A stretch of DNA of 64,000 nt from CATOSP01 sp965204715. GTDB lineage: Bacteria; Chloroflexota; Dehalococcoidia; Lucifugimonadales; UBA3495. Positions within the stretch are counted from its first letter, which is position 1. Each line of letters starts with the position of its first letter. Shown one piece after another: positions 31,836 through 39,831 of the stretch. Position numbers and translations under genes: made by a program. The notes beneath the pieces are model-generated. The model was not told where the DNA came from, made no database searches, and saw nothing but the letters and a program-made list of their open reading frames with translations. The stretch spans positions 4,216,001 through 4,280,000 of the forward strand of contig OZ242009.1 of assembly GCA_965204715.1 (NCBI GenBank). The letters are read 5' to 3'.

Positions 31836-31945
31836 TCCGCATTCTCTCCCGCCTGGGCCGCGCCGGGGTGATGACCGTGGGCGAGGGCCTGGCGCTCCCC
31901 CTTTCCACCGTCATGCAGGTGTGGGCCCTGAACAAGCCGGACTGA
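31302..31945 (+). CDS. tail assembly chaperone E-E' fusion by -1 frameshift
   Basis: After a -1 slip at 31781-31787 the ribosome continues LSLDARRIPIPNWGQLIRILSRLGRAGVMTVGEGL to ALNKPD at 31942, giving about 214 residues instead of 177. The shifted part reads like a real protein and ends 1 bp before the tape measure, as E' does. Frameshifted chaperone pairs are nearly universal in long-tailed phages. Confidence 0.8.
31781..31787 (+). promoter_or_regulatory. programmed -1 frameshift slippery site CCCTTTC
   Basis: C CCT TTC in the zero frame is a perfect X-XXY-YYZ heptamer (codons AGC 31779, CCT 31782, TTC 31785). Both tRNAs can re-pair after a -1 slip (CCC, TTT). It lies 16 codons before the zero-frame stop. 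Confidence 0.8.
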
Positions 31946-31946
31946 C

Positions 31947-33935
31947 ATGGTAAGCAGGTCTCTCTCGTACGCCATAAAGCTCCAGGGGGAAACGGACCCG
32001 AGCCTCCCCAGGGCCTTCGGGTCGGTTTCCCGCGAGCTGCGCCAGACCCAGGAGGACATCGGCCGGGTCCGCGAGACCCAGCAGCGGCTCAACCGGGAGC
32101 TGCGGGGCGTGGAGCGGGGGTCCGAGGAATACGAGCGGATCCAGGGGGAGATCGAGCAGACCCGCCGGGACATCTCCCGGCTCACCGGCCAGCTCGACCG
32201 GCAGCAGGACTCCTGGCGGCGGCTCAACGAACGCTCCGACCGGTACCGCAACATCACCCTGGGCGGCTTCGCGGCCCTGGGCGCGGGCGTCGGGGGGCTG
32301 ATACTCCAGATCGACCGTCTGGGCGAGAGCAGCGCGCAGATCCTCTCCATCTCCAACGCCACCGGCCTGGCGGTGGAGGAGGTGGAGCGGCTCCAGCGGG
32401 TCGTCGGCCTGGTCGGACAGGACCTGGACATCGGCGATTTCAACGAGCTGAGCATCCGGCTGGGGGAGATCCGCCAGGAGGCGGAGAAGGAGACCCCGGC
32501 GCGGGGCGCCCTGGAGGCCCTGGGCCTGACCGCCCGTGACGTCTCAACGCGGGACCTGCCGCTGATCATCGAGCGGCTCCAGCAGGTGGGAGACGTGCAG
32601 CGGAGGGCCTTCCTTGCCGACGAGATACTGGGCGGCACCCTGGCCGAGCGGCTGATACCGGCGCTGGACATCCCCCAGGAGCAGCTGGACCGGCTGAACG
32701 AAGTCCCGGCCATCACCAGGGAGCAGCGGGAGCAGTTCGCGGCCGCCAGGGTGGACCTGCAGCGGTTCAAGCAGAGCTTCGAGCTGACCGGCGCGGCGGT
32801 GGGCAGCGCCTTCCTGCCCCGGATGACCGAGGCCCTGGACGCGGTGCAGCCGCTGGTTATCGGGTTTGCGAACTTCGCCAGCGAGCACCCCAACGTGCTG
32901 GCGGCGCTGGCCGCGATCGCGGCGGCCACCGTGACCCTGACCGGGATCATCTGGGCCGCGAACACGGCGCGGGCCGTGGCGGCCGCCCTGACGCCCGGCG
33001 TGGGCTGGGCGGCCCTGGGGGCCGCCGCCGTCATCGGCGGGGGAGTGTTCGCCGCCGGAGCGGCCGCCCTGGGCCAGGGGCGCTCCGCGCTGGCCGAGGG
33101 ATTCGACGCCCAGGAGCGTCTCACCAGCGGGGTTGAGCAGGCGGCCTACCAGGGCACCCGGGAAGGCGGACAGGAGACCGCCGACGCCCTGATGCGCTCC
33201 CAGGAGCGCACCCTGGAGAACATCCTGCCCCGCTTCGAGTGCCTGGAGGAGCGGATCGACCGCCAGGGAGAGGCGACGGAAGGGCAGGGGGTCCCCCCGG
33301 AGCGAAGGCTGCCGCCTCCCTCGTCGCCCGCGATACCGGACGTCCCGGAGGAGGACCTGTTCGTCCAGCTCCCGGTGCGCATCGAGCCGGGATCGGACCG
33401 GGAAGGGGAGATGTCCGACCTTGAGCGGCATTTCGCCCTCAGCCGGCAGCGCCGTGTGCTGGCGGTGCTGGACGACATCGCGGCCAACGACGCGCCGGTG
33501 CCGACGAGCGAGATAGTCTCCCTGCGGCAGCCACTGGACGAGCGGGACCTGGTGGCGCTGTCGCGGCTGGAGCCCAACCGGGGGCTGCGGTCGGAGCTGA
33601 ATGACCGGGCGCGGCGGCTGGACTTCGCGCCCAGTCCCTGGGAGCGGGAGACGCCGCCCGGGCGGCGGGAGTTCACCCCGGCCCAGCGGGCTTTCGACGA
33701 GGCCCTGGGGCAGCGGCAGGCGGAGCCGGTCCAGCGGGATTTGACCCCGGCCCAGCGGGCCTTCGGCCAGGCCCTTGACCAGCAGTACCGCGGGGGCGAC
33801 ACCATCCGCCATGGGGATACGGTCCAGGGAGATACGATCATCTACCAGACCAATAACATCCAGACCACTCAGACCGCCGAGGAGGTGATCGCCGAGATGC
33901 GCGACGCCGAGCGGCGGGCGGCCAGGGGCGAATGA
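31947..33935 (+). CDS. tail tape measure protein
   Basis: 662 residues. N-terminal coiled coil (residues 25-95, ELRQTQEDIGRVRETQQRLNREL), a hydrophobic segment at about 105-125, the helical ISNATGLAVEEVERLQRVVG region common to tape measures, a strongly hydrophobic stretch at about 310-385 and a Pro/Arg-rich tail with a short duplicated segment (REFTPAQRAFDEAL; RDLTPAQRAFGQAL). Follows the E/E' chaperone. It is modest in length, so the tail should be short to medium. Confidence 0.88.
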   Translation: MVSRSLSYAIKLQGETDPSLPRAFGSVSRELRQTQEDIGRVRETQQRLNRELRGVERGSEEYERIQGEIEQTRRDISRLTGQLDRQQDSWRRLNERSDRYRNITLGGFAALGAGVGGLILQIDRLGESSAQILSISNATGLAVEEVERLQRVVGLVGQDLDIGDFNELSIRLGEIRQEAEKETPARGALEALGLTARDVSTRDLPLIIERLQQVGDVQRRAFLADEILGGTLAERLIPALDIPQEQLDRLNEVPAITREQREQFAAARVDLQRFKQSFELTGAAVGSAFLPRMTEALDAVQPLVIGFANFASEHPNVLAALAAIAAATVTLTGIIWAANTARAVAAALTPGVGWAALGAAAVIGGGVFAAGAAALGQGRSALAEGFDAQERLTSGVEQAAYQGTREGGQETADALMRSQERTLENILPRFECLEERIDRQGEATEGQGVPPERRLPPPSSPAIPDVPEEDLFVQLPVRIEPGSDREGEMSDLERHFALSRQRRVLAVLDDIAANDAPVPTSEIVSLRQPLDERDLVALSRLEPNRGLRSELNDRARRLDFAPSPWERETPPGRREFTPAQRAFDEALGQRQAEPVQRDLTPAQRAFGQALDQQYRGGDTIRHGDTVQGDTIIYQTNNIQTTQTAEEVIAEMRDAERRAARGE

Positions 33936-34399
33936 TCCTCCGCACCGGGACCGCCAGCATCGACCTTGCCGTCATGGGCCAGGAGAACCATGACCGGGGC
34001 ACGCCGGTGCGCCTGGCCGTGGTACTGCTGACCGACGGGAGCTGGGGCCTCCAGCCCAGGGGCCGGGGAGCGCCGGTCCGCAACTTCCGCGGCGCCTTCT
34101 TCCCGGACACCCCGGCCGAGGCCGAGTGGGACCGCCTCATGGAGGCGCTGACAATGCCCATGGACCTGGTCAGCGTCCGGGACGGCGTTGAGACGGTGAT
34201 CGCCCGGGGCTACGTCTCCGGCACCCCCCGCCTGGAGGACCCCGACGTGCGCAACGGGATCCCGGTGTTCAGGCGCTGGCGGTTCGCCTTCACCGAGCGG
34301 CCGCCCTCGGCGCTGCCCGAACCGCCCGCCGACAACCTCCCGCCGCCGGACACCGGCGTTGGCAACGTCGGCGACCCCTTCGAGGAGGACGCCCTGTGA
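33932..34399 (+). CDS. tail protein, gpU position
   Basis: 155 residues, ATGA overlap with the tape measure and GTGA overlap with the next gene. Beta-rich (VRLAVVLLTDGSWGLQP; FRRWRFAFTERP) with an acidic Pro-rich tail. P2 has U directly after T, so this is the positional counterpart; no clear motif is seen. Confidence 0.55.
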   Translation: MILRTGTASIDLAVMGQENHDRGTPVRLAVVLLTDGSWGLQPRGRGAPVRNFRGAFFPDTPAEAEWDRLMEALTMPMDLVSVRDGVETVIARGYVSGTPRLEDPDVRNGIPVFRRWRFAFTERPPSALPEPPADNLPPPDTGVGNVGDPFEEDAL

Positions 34400-35844
34400 T
34401 GGCCGACCGCGTCATGCCCTACACCGATGCCGACCTGCTCCCGGCGCGCCCGCGGGAGAGGAAGGCCCACGTGGGTCGCATCGTCTCCGCCCCCGTCCAG
34501 GTCCGCCGCGGCGAGTGGCGCTATGACGTCGAGATCGCCAACCCGGCCACGGGCCGGGACTACACCGTCTGCGGGGTGCGCGAGCTGGTGAACCCGGCGG
34601 CGCCCTCCGCCGCGGGACGGCTCGGCCCCGGCGACGTGGTCCAGGTACAGCAGTCCAGCCGCAGCCTCTGGGAGATCGTTGGCGTGGTCCCTTCGCCGGA
34701 GCGCTGGGCATCTGAGGACCCGCCCGTCCAGCTCCAGTCGGGGGACTCGGAGACGGTGCTTTCCCCGGACGGGGCGCGGACCGGCGTCGAAGGGGACGAA
34801 TTCCACGGCCTGTCCGCGGACTCGGACGGCGCGGTCAGGCTGGACGGAACAATGGTCCGCGCCGAGGGCGGCATGGGAGTCGCCATTCTGGGGCCGGGGT
34901 TCCGCATCGGGACGCAGGTCCCGGCCGGGGACCTGCCAAATGACGAGCTGCTGGTCTACGCCGGTAAGCTCCGCCTGCACGCCGAGGAGGAGTCGGGCGG
35001 CAACGCGGTTGGAATCCAGATCGAGCTGAGCGACGAGGGCCTCGCGGTACTGGACGCCGCTGGGAGCGGTCCGGGGGCGTACCACCTGGCCCTGGTGGAC
35101 TCGGCCCGGTGGGCCAGCGCCTCGTCGGGCCAGAGGGACATCGACGGCGTAACCTGGGGCCAACTCCGCTCCCTGCTGAAGGTCATCGGCTCAGCAAGGG
35201 TCTCCAGTTCCCTTGTCACTTCCCTGGGTCTGGGCAGCCCGGTGGGCACAGTGAGACCGCCGTCCAGGGCGCTCCCGCCGGCCCCGCCCCTGGAGGCCCC
35301 GGCCAACCGGCGGGTGACCGGCGGGAGGACCTTCGCCTGGGACGCCGTCGCGGGCGCGGGGGAATACCTGCTGCGCATGGCGGGCCACCGGGAAAAGGCG
35401 GACCCGTACCCCGCCGCCATCGAGTACCGGACCGCCGCCGCATTGAAGAGCTTCGCCGCCTATGTCCAGCCGCCCCTGGGCGGCGCGGAACGGGTCTTCT
35501 GGGAGCCGGACCGCATCGCGGCCGCCGCCACCGGCCTGACCAGCCGCCTGGTGTCATCGGCTCCCTACGCCTCGGCGTCCCTGACGGCAACCGCAACGGG
35601 CCGAAGGCCCTCCGGCCCCGGAGACGCGGCGTCAACTATCATGGCCGTCATCGGGGAGCAACAGGTGCGGACGCTGCCCGCGGGAGCGCCCAGGGCGGCA
35701 AGCCCGCCGGACATGCACACCGTGACGGCCCTGGTCTGGTCGGTGACCGCCCTGCCCGCCGACCCCGCCGCCAACTCCCCGTCCGCGCCGGTCCACGAGA
35801 TCATGGTCTACCTGCAGACGAAGGTGGGGGTGGTCTTCGCCTGA
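34396..35844 (+). CDS. baseplate spike/hub-region protein
   Basis: 482 residues, GTG start in a GTGA overlap (ATG 34399 alternative). Residues 25-105 look like an OB-type barrel (HVGRIVSAPVQVRRG; YDVEIANPATGRDY; GDVVQVQQ; WEIVGVV), as in spike proteins. A C-terminal module at about 300-345 (RRVTGGRTFAWDAVAGAGEYLLRM) is fibronectin-III-like. P2 has V before W; here a V-like gene may have moved behind U. Confidence 0.45.
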   Translation: MMADRVMPYTDADLLPARPRERKAHVGRIVSAPVQVRRGEWRYDVEIANPATGRDYTVCGVRELVNPAAPSAAGRLGPGDVVQVQQSSRSLWEIVGVVPSPERWASEDPPVQLQSGDSETVLSPDGARTGVEGDEFHGLSADSDGAVRLDGTMVRAEGGMGVAILGPGFRIGTQVPAGDLPNDELLVYAGKLRLHAEEESGGNAVGIQIELSDEGLAVLDAAGSGPGAYHLALVDSARWASASSGQRDIDGVTWGQLRSLLKVIGSARVSSSLVTSLGLGSPVGTVRPPSRALPPAPPLEAPANRRVTGGRTFAWDAVAGAGEYLLRMAGHREKADPYPAAIEYRTAAALKSFAAYVQPPLGGAERVFWEPDRIAAAATGLTSRLVSSAPYASASLTATATGRRPSGPGDAASTIMAVIGEQQVRTLPAGAPRAASPPDMHTVTALVWSVTALPADPAANSPSAPVHEIMVYLQTKVGVVFA

Positions 35845-36962
35845 TGCCCCTGTACATCTCAACCGTCAGGACCCCGCCCAGCTCGGCCTCCGCCGTCCTG
35901 AACTCCAGCGCCCAGCAGAACCGGGCCACCACGGTGTGGGAGACGGATACCCTGTTCGCCGTGCCGGAGGCCGTTGCCGACTGGCACGACCGGCCGTTGC
36001 CCCTGCACGGCGGGGAACCGCTCAACCCGCCGGAGGGCGACGCGGAGGACACGCTGCCCGCCTTCGGACGCTGGAAGCCCCTGCGCACCGGCAGGCGGCG
36101 CGACGGCGAGAAGTGGGTCCAGACCACCTACTGGGGGCGGGTGCGCGAGGCGCGCCGGGAGACCCTGGCGGGGCTGCTCACCGGCCGGGACCACATGCTG
36201 GCCCAGGCGAAGCGGCTGACCAGGTTCGCCTACCGGCAGCCGGATGAGGATGTGGAGGACATAACCGGGGCGCCCCTGTCCATCGACGGGGCCAGGACCA
36301 ACACCCTGGGGCTGTGGAACCACATCCTGCGGAACGTCCCGTCCGGCCCCTACAGCCTGCTGTCCCTGCCGCTGGAATCGACCCTCGACAGCGGCGCGCC
36401 GCTGATGGACCTGTACATCCTGCCGGACCTGAACGCCGCCGAGACCAATGACCTGAACACCCTGGTCGACGTTCTGGCCGGCTACCAGCTCGTGCTCGAC
36501 CCCAGTCCCACCGCGCCCCTCGGGACCCTGGCCTTCGTTTTGGACGCGGTGAGCGAGCGGGAGCTGCCAACGCCCATCGACTGGTCGGAGGAGGAGGTCC
36601 TGGTGGACCCGGACGACCAGCCCATTGCCTGCGACTACCTGGATGGGGACGCCCGGGTGCAGACCCTGACCCTGCCGGAACCCGCGGCGGACAGCCCGGC
36701 GGCGCTCCGCGTCAGGGAACCGGCGGGGTCCAGGGCCGAGGCGGAGCTGGAGATCGCCCTGCAGCGGGCAGTACTCGCCGCCGAACGGCTGACGTCCGGG
36801 GCGCGGCTGCTGATCAACCCTTCCATGCGGCCCCTGGACGCGGTGCGCGCCGCGGGCCACGTCTGGGTCGTGACCAGGGCAACCCACCGCTGGCCCGCCG
36901 GGGAGAACCAGGCGGAGACGACGGACCTGCAACTGCGGGCCGTGAGAAAACTGGAGGAGTAG
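35844..36962 (+). CDS. tail hub-region protein, gpD position
   Basis: 372 residues, TGATG overlap upstream. It occupies the place of P2 D (hub), the last tail gene. Visible parts: FGRWKPLRTGRRRDGEKWVQTTYWGRVREARRETL, then a predicted beta domain and the end GHVWVVTRATHRWPAGENQAETTDLQLRAV, the kind of closing strand pair seen in hub proteins. No decisive motif. Confidence 0.45.
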   Translation: MPLYISTVRTPPSSASAVLNSSAQQNRATTVWETDTLFAVPEAVADWHDRPLPLHGGEPLNPPEGDAEDTLPAFGRWKPLRTGRRRDGEKWVQTTYWGRVREARRETLAGLLTGRDHMLAQAKRLTRFAYRQPDEDVEDITGAPLSIDGARTNTLGLWNHILRNVPSGPYSLLSLPLESTLDSGAPLMDLYILPDLNAAETNDLNTLVDVLAGYQLVLDPSPTAPLGTLAFVLDAVSERELPTPIDWSEEEVLVDPDDQPIACDYLDGDARVQTLTLPEPAADSPAALRVREPAGSRAEAELEIALQRAVLAAERLTSGARLLINPSMRPLDAVRAAGHVWVVTRATHRWPAGENQAETTDLQLRAVRKLEE

Positions 36963-36964
36963 AC

Positions 36965-37255
36965 ATGCCGAAAATAGTGCTGATCAACGTATCGGAGTTG
37001 GCCGGGGACGGTATCGAGGTCTTCCGCCACGACGACACCGGCCTGGAGCGCCCCCCTCTCAAACCCGGCGAGCAGATCGAGGTCGAGATCGGGGACGGAG
37101 AGGAGATCGACGTGCGGGTGGCCGGCGTTGGGCCGGGCGGCGGACGGAGATGGGACTGGGACGTGTCGGCGAAGCGGGTCCAGCGCAGGAAGCGCGGGGC
37201 GGCGGCCGAGGAAGAGGATTCCGGAGAGACGGCGGAGACCCCGGACGACGGTTAG
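36965..37255 (+). CDS. small phage protein of unknown function
   Basis: 96 residues, 2 bp after the hub-region gene. Beta-rich (KIVLINVSEL; LKPGEQIEVEIGDGEEIDVRVAGV), then a basic and a highly acidic tail (AAAEEEDSGETAETPDD). Could be a small tail or capsid accessory. No family recognised. Confidence 0.5.
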   Translation: MPKIVLINVSELAGDGIEVFRHDDTGLERPPLKPGEQIEVEIGDGEEIDVRVAGVGPGGGRRWDWDVSAKRVQRRKRGAAAEEEDSGETAETPDDG

Positions 37256-37313
37256 GGCCGCCGGTTGCAGCATCCGGGGCCGTCAACTCACAACCAATAT
37301 TGGAGGTTCTCCT

Positions 37314-37793
37314 GTGAAAATCGCCAAAGTGATCATCCCCGTCCTCGCAATGTTTCTCATCGGAGCGGGCGCCCTGGCCTGGGCCGCGAACAGCGCTCCG
37401 GCGGACCACGTCCACTGGACGTGCCACGTCACGCCGGGATCCGGGGCGGACGGCCCGCCGCTGTGGACCTGCCACGCTGATCCCGATGACTGGGCCGCGG
37501 CATACGTCCCGACGCCGACGCCAACACCCACGCCGGAGCCGCAGCCTGAACCCACTGCCACGCCTGAACCATCAACCGCGCCCGCATCCGGCCCGGCCCC
37601 TGAGCCTTCTCCCACGCCGGCACCGGCGCTCACCACAGGCGCGACCGACCATACCGGCGCTGGAGCCGATGACGGGGTGACCTACCTGCAGGACCCGCGG
37701 TTCCCCGGCCAGTCCTTCGCCTTCAATCCCGACGGGCAGTGCTGGGTGGGATGGACGCCGCCGCCGGGCTACACCGGGCACCCGGGCTGCTGA
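37314..37793 (+). CDS. exported Pro/Thr-rich protein
   Basis: 159 residues, GTG start 8 bases after GGAGG. Signal peptide IAKVIIPVLAMFLIGAGALAWAANS, then two WTCH motifs (HWTCHVTPG; LWTCHADPD), a PTPTPTPTPEP linker and a C-terminal QCWVGWTPPPGYTGHPGC. Four Cys in pairs imply disulfides outside the membrane. Probably lysogenic conversion cargo altering the cell surface. Confidence 0.6.
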   Translation: MKIAKVIIPVLAMFLIGAGALAWAANSAPADHVHWTCHVTPGSGADGPPLWTCHADPDDWAAAYVPTPTPTPTPEPQPEPTATPEPSTAPASGPAPEPSPTPAPALTTGATDHTGAGADDGVTYLQDPRFPGQSFAFNPDGQCWVGWTPPPGYTGHPGC

Positions 37794-37833
37794 CCAACGA
37801 CCGGTAATGATTGATGATGAGGAGTAGATACCG

Positions 37834-38205
37834 ATGGCGAAGTATGAGGTTGACCCGGTTGTTGAAATCCAGCGGGTCCTGGGACAGGGCGCCGCACGGA
37901 AGGTGATGCGGGCCATTGAAGGGGGCCGTCTCAGCCCGGGACGGCTGGCGCGCCTGGCGGAGGGGTTCAGCGCCGCGGCGGTACGGCTGAAGGAACGGGC
38001 CCGCGAGTCCGTGGTCCTGGACCAGGGCAGGGCAATCGACTTCGGCGTGGTGTTCAGCTTCCGGAAAGGCTACGTCCGGGAGTCCCTGGACCAGAAGGCG
38101 GCCAAATTGGCGCTGCCCAGGTCGGAGTACCCTGAACTGTACTCGGAAGCCGAGGTCGAGGAGACCATCCAGATCAGCGTGGGACCGGCCCCGGAATCGG
38201 GCTGA
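37834..38205 (+). CDS. phage protein of unknown function
   Basis: 123 residues, ATG after GAGGAG. Helical N-terminus (VEIQRVLGQGAARKVMRAIEGGRLSPGRLARLAEGFSAAAVRLKERARESV), then VVFSFRKGYVRESLD. It converges on the minus-strand DUF2513 gene with adjacent stops. No family recognised. Confidence 0.55.
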   Translation: MAKYEVDPVVEIQRVLGQGAARKVMRAIEGGRLSPGRLARLAEGFSAAAVRLKERARESVVLDQGRAIDFGVVFSFRKGYVRESLDQKAAKLALPRSEYPELYSEAEVEETIQISVGPAPESG

Positions 38206-38442
38206 TCACTCCCGGCGCCGCAGCCGCTCCAGCTCCTCGTGGCCCGCCCAGGTGAGCCTGACCATGTTGCGGGGAGCAACGGGATTGCACTGGACGAACC
38301 CGGCGTCCCGGCAGAGGTAGACGTGGTACTCGACCTGGCCGGGCGTGTAGCCCTCGATCTCCGGGGGCGCCATCTCCCGGCCTGTGCCGTGGCATTCCAG
38401 GTGCTCCAGCAGCTTCAGGACCAGGTCCATGTAGCGTTTCAC
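38206..38442 (-). CDS. DUF2513-like protein
   Basis: 78 residues from GTG 38442 (preceded by GGGGGAAGG). VKRYMDLVLKLLEHLE, EGYTPGQVEYHVYLCRDAGFVQ and MVRLTWAGHEELERLR match the DUF2513 pattern (MDL..iLl.iE ... GYs...i.yHi.LL.eAGli ... lTw.GHefl). The fold is winged-helix-like. It is the only leftward gene besides the integrase, the usual orientation of lysogeny or immunity genes, and lies back to back with the 38472 promoter. Confidence 0.7.
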   Translation of the reverse strand: MKRYMDLVLKLLEHLECHGTGREMAPPEIEGYTPGQVEYHVYLCRDAGFVQCNPVAPRNMVRLTWAGHEELERLRRRE

Positions 38443-38471
38443 GCCTTCCCCCTTCGGTGGGCTGCCTGAAA

Positions 38472-38477
38472 TATAAT
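38472..38477 (+). promoter_or_regulatory. -10 element for the 62-residue gene
   Basis: Perfect TATAAT, with a start point near 38484 and a GGAAGGAGG ribosome site at 38483-38491 before ATG 38499. No consensus -35. Confidence 0.5.
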
Positions 38478-38498
38478 GCCGGGGAAGGAGGTGTTGCA

Positions 38499-38687
38499 AT
38501 GAAAGTCCGTTACTATCATGTCCGGCTCGGAGACCAGGAGGGCCGGCTCTCTGACCTGATGGTCATCCGCGCCGATGAGATGGTCAAGGTACAGTACGGG
38601 TACAACTTCAAGATTGGCGACACGGTGGTCGGCCAGATCACCGGCTCAGTGGCCATCTGGTGGTTCACCGAGAAGGAGGAGGAGTAG
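38499..38687 (+). CDS. 62-residue phage protein, paralogue of 39519-39740
   Basis: Start MKVRYYHVRLGDQEG; it ends TGSVAIWWFTEKEEE, nearly the same closing signature as the gene at 39519 (SGNVAAWWMEEEV). The first part is beta-rich. Strong ribosome site. Two copies in one small region suggest a diverged duplicate; function unknown. Confidence 0.6.
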   Translation: MKVRYYHVRLGDQEGRLSDLMVIRADEMVKVQYGYNFKIGDTVVGQITGSVAIWWFTEKEEE

Positions 38688-38732
38688 CGTTTCCCTCGTG
38701 AGCGGGCCATATGGCTTGCCGGAGGGGTGTGA

Positions 38733-38738
38733 TAGAAT
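38733..38738 (+). promoter_or_regulatory. extended -10 of a short non-coding unit
   Basis: TGATAGAAT is an extended -10 (TGn plus TAGAAT). A transcript from about 38745 would end at the terminator at 38811 and be about 67 nt, without an ORF. Confidence 0.35.
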
Positions 38739-38782
38739 GCCCCGGCAGCGCCTCTTGTCCGGCCTGTATCCTCCTATCAGCG

Positions 38783-38811
38783 CCCCGGAAGTGTCCGCCT
38801 TCCGGGGTTTT
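38783..38811 (+). terminator. rho-independent terminator
   Basis: Stem CCCCGGAAG / CTTCCGGGG, 7-base loop, then TTTT. Its stem sequence is reused in the next terminator. Confidence 0.75.
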
Positions 38812-38856
38812 CATTTGCCCTTGCCAAGGGTGTTGATGCGCCCGGCGCGGCGGGGG

Positions 38857-38862
38857 TATCAT
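38857..38862 (+). promoter_or_regulatory. possible -10 of a second short non-coding unit
   Basis: TATCAT after GGGGG. A start near 38869 and end at 38933 would give about 65 nt. No good -35; weak evidence. Confidence 0.25.
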
Positions 38863-38894
38863 CCCGGCGCGGTCCCGTGGGTTTATCGGGACCT

Positions 38895-38933
38895 GGCCCC
38901 GGAAGCGGTGCCGGACGCTTCCGGGGCCGTTTT
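38895..38933 (+). terminator. rho-independent terminator
   Basis: 13-bp perfect stem GGCCCCGGAAGCG / CGCTTCCGGGGCC, 8-base loop, then GTTTTA. Its core is nearly the same as the terminator at 38783. Confidence 0.8.
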
Positions 38934-38936
38934 ATT

Positions 38937-38944
38937 GGTATAAT
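38937..38944 (+). promoter_or_regulatory. extended -10, likely leaderless
   Basis: TGGTATAAT directly after the terminator; ATG at 38952 is 8 bases beyond the -10, leaving almost no leader and no ribosome site. Confidence 0.5.
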
Positions 38945-38951
38945 CCGGGGC

Positions 38952-39269
38952 ATGGAACAGGACGGGACGATAGCCAAGCTGGTCCGCAATTACTCCGCCA
39001 ACAAGGCGACCCTTGCCTCGGTGCAGCTGGAGCTGCGGGACCTGGGGCAGCTCCTGTCCGAATTGGGCAATGCTCTCACAGCCAGCCCCGACCAAATCCT
39101 GATTGGAGACGATTCTCTCAGGTTCCGTACGGACGGCAATCCGGTCCCCCTTGCCGCTGTGGCGGAGGTCCATGCCCTCCTCGAGAAGCGCCGCGAGGCG
39201 ATCCAGGAGCGCGCCCGCATGGAGGAAGCGCTGAGGGAGATGGGCCTTGGGAACCTCATTGGCCCCTGA
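38952..39269 (+). CDS. phage protein of unknown function
   Basis: 105 residues, mostly helical: KLVRNYSANKATLASVQLELRDLGQLLSEL and VHALLEKRREAIQERARMEEALREMG, with a small polar centre. It could be a dimerising coiled-coil protein. It forms a unit of its own between terminators at 38933 and 39336 and is probably translated from a leaderless mRNA. Confidence 0.55.
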   Translation: MEQDGTIAKLVRNYSANKATLASVQLELRDLGQLLSELGNALTASPDQILIGDDSLRFRTDGNPVPLAAVAEVHALLEKRREAIQERARMEEALREMGLGNLIGP

Positions 39270-39303
39270 CCCCGGCCAAGCGAACAGGGATTAACTTTTT
39301 ACA

Positions 39304-39336
39304 GACCCCGGCGGCGCCGTCGGGGTCTTCCTTTTT
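39304..39336 (+). terminator. rho-independent terminator
   Basis: Stem GACCCCG / CGGGGTC, GC-rich loop, then TTCCTTTTT; ends the 38952 gene unit. Confidence 0.75.
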
Positions 39337-39479
39337 GCCCCGCCGTGGCCACTGGAGCGCCGGAGGCGGGTTTTCCGGCCCTCAGCCGACTTCCGGGGGG
39401 CCACCCATGCCCCGAAAACGGGCGAAACCGGACACGGTGTCCGTTTTGCCCTCGGAGAAAACGGCGGACAAGGAACGCT

Positions 39480-39487
39480 GGTACAAT
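39480..39487 (+). promoter_or_regulatory. extended -10 for the second paralogue
   Basis: TGGTACAAT, start point near 39494, followed by GGGAGGA at 39508 and ATG 39519. Confidence 0.45.
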
Positions 39488-39518
39488 CGGGAAAACCGGA
39501 GCATCACGGGAGGATGTG

Positions 39519-39740
39519 ATGACCATGAAATCGCGCCGGATGTACTGCTTCCGGCTGGGTCCGGCGCTGGAACTCCAGGACCATCCGTGGACGGTCCGCA
39601 TCATGGCCGACTCGATGACGAAGCGGACGCCTGCCCACTTCGTCCTTCACCGGGATGGTGAGATGGTGGCCGAGGTCTCGGGCAACGTCGCCGCCTGGTG
39701 GATGGAGGAAGAGGTCCAAGCGCAAGCGTCGGGCAAATGA
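39519..39740 (+). CDS. 73-residue phage protein, paralogue of 38499-38687
   Basis: MTMKSRRMYCFRLGPALE... and the ending VSGNVAAWWMEEEVQAQASG. Shares the G-(S/N)-VA-x-WW-x-x-E-E end with the 38499 product and a similar beta-rich start. ATG 39519 follows GGGAGGA; ATG 39525 is an alternative. Function unknown. Confidence 0.6.
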   Translation: MTMKSRRMYCFRLGPALELQDHPWTVRIMADSMTKRTPAHFVLHRDGEMVAEVSGNVAAWWMEEEVQAQASGK

Positions 39741-39831
39741 CAGGGCCGGGATTTGAACTCGTCAGGGCGAATTGCTATTCTGTTCCACGCAGGAATCGCA
39801 TGTGTCCAAGAGCTGGCATGGGAGGCCCGCC

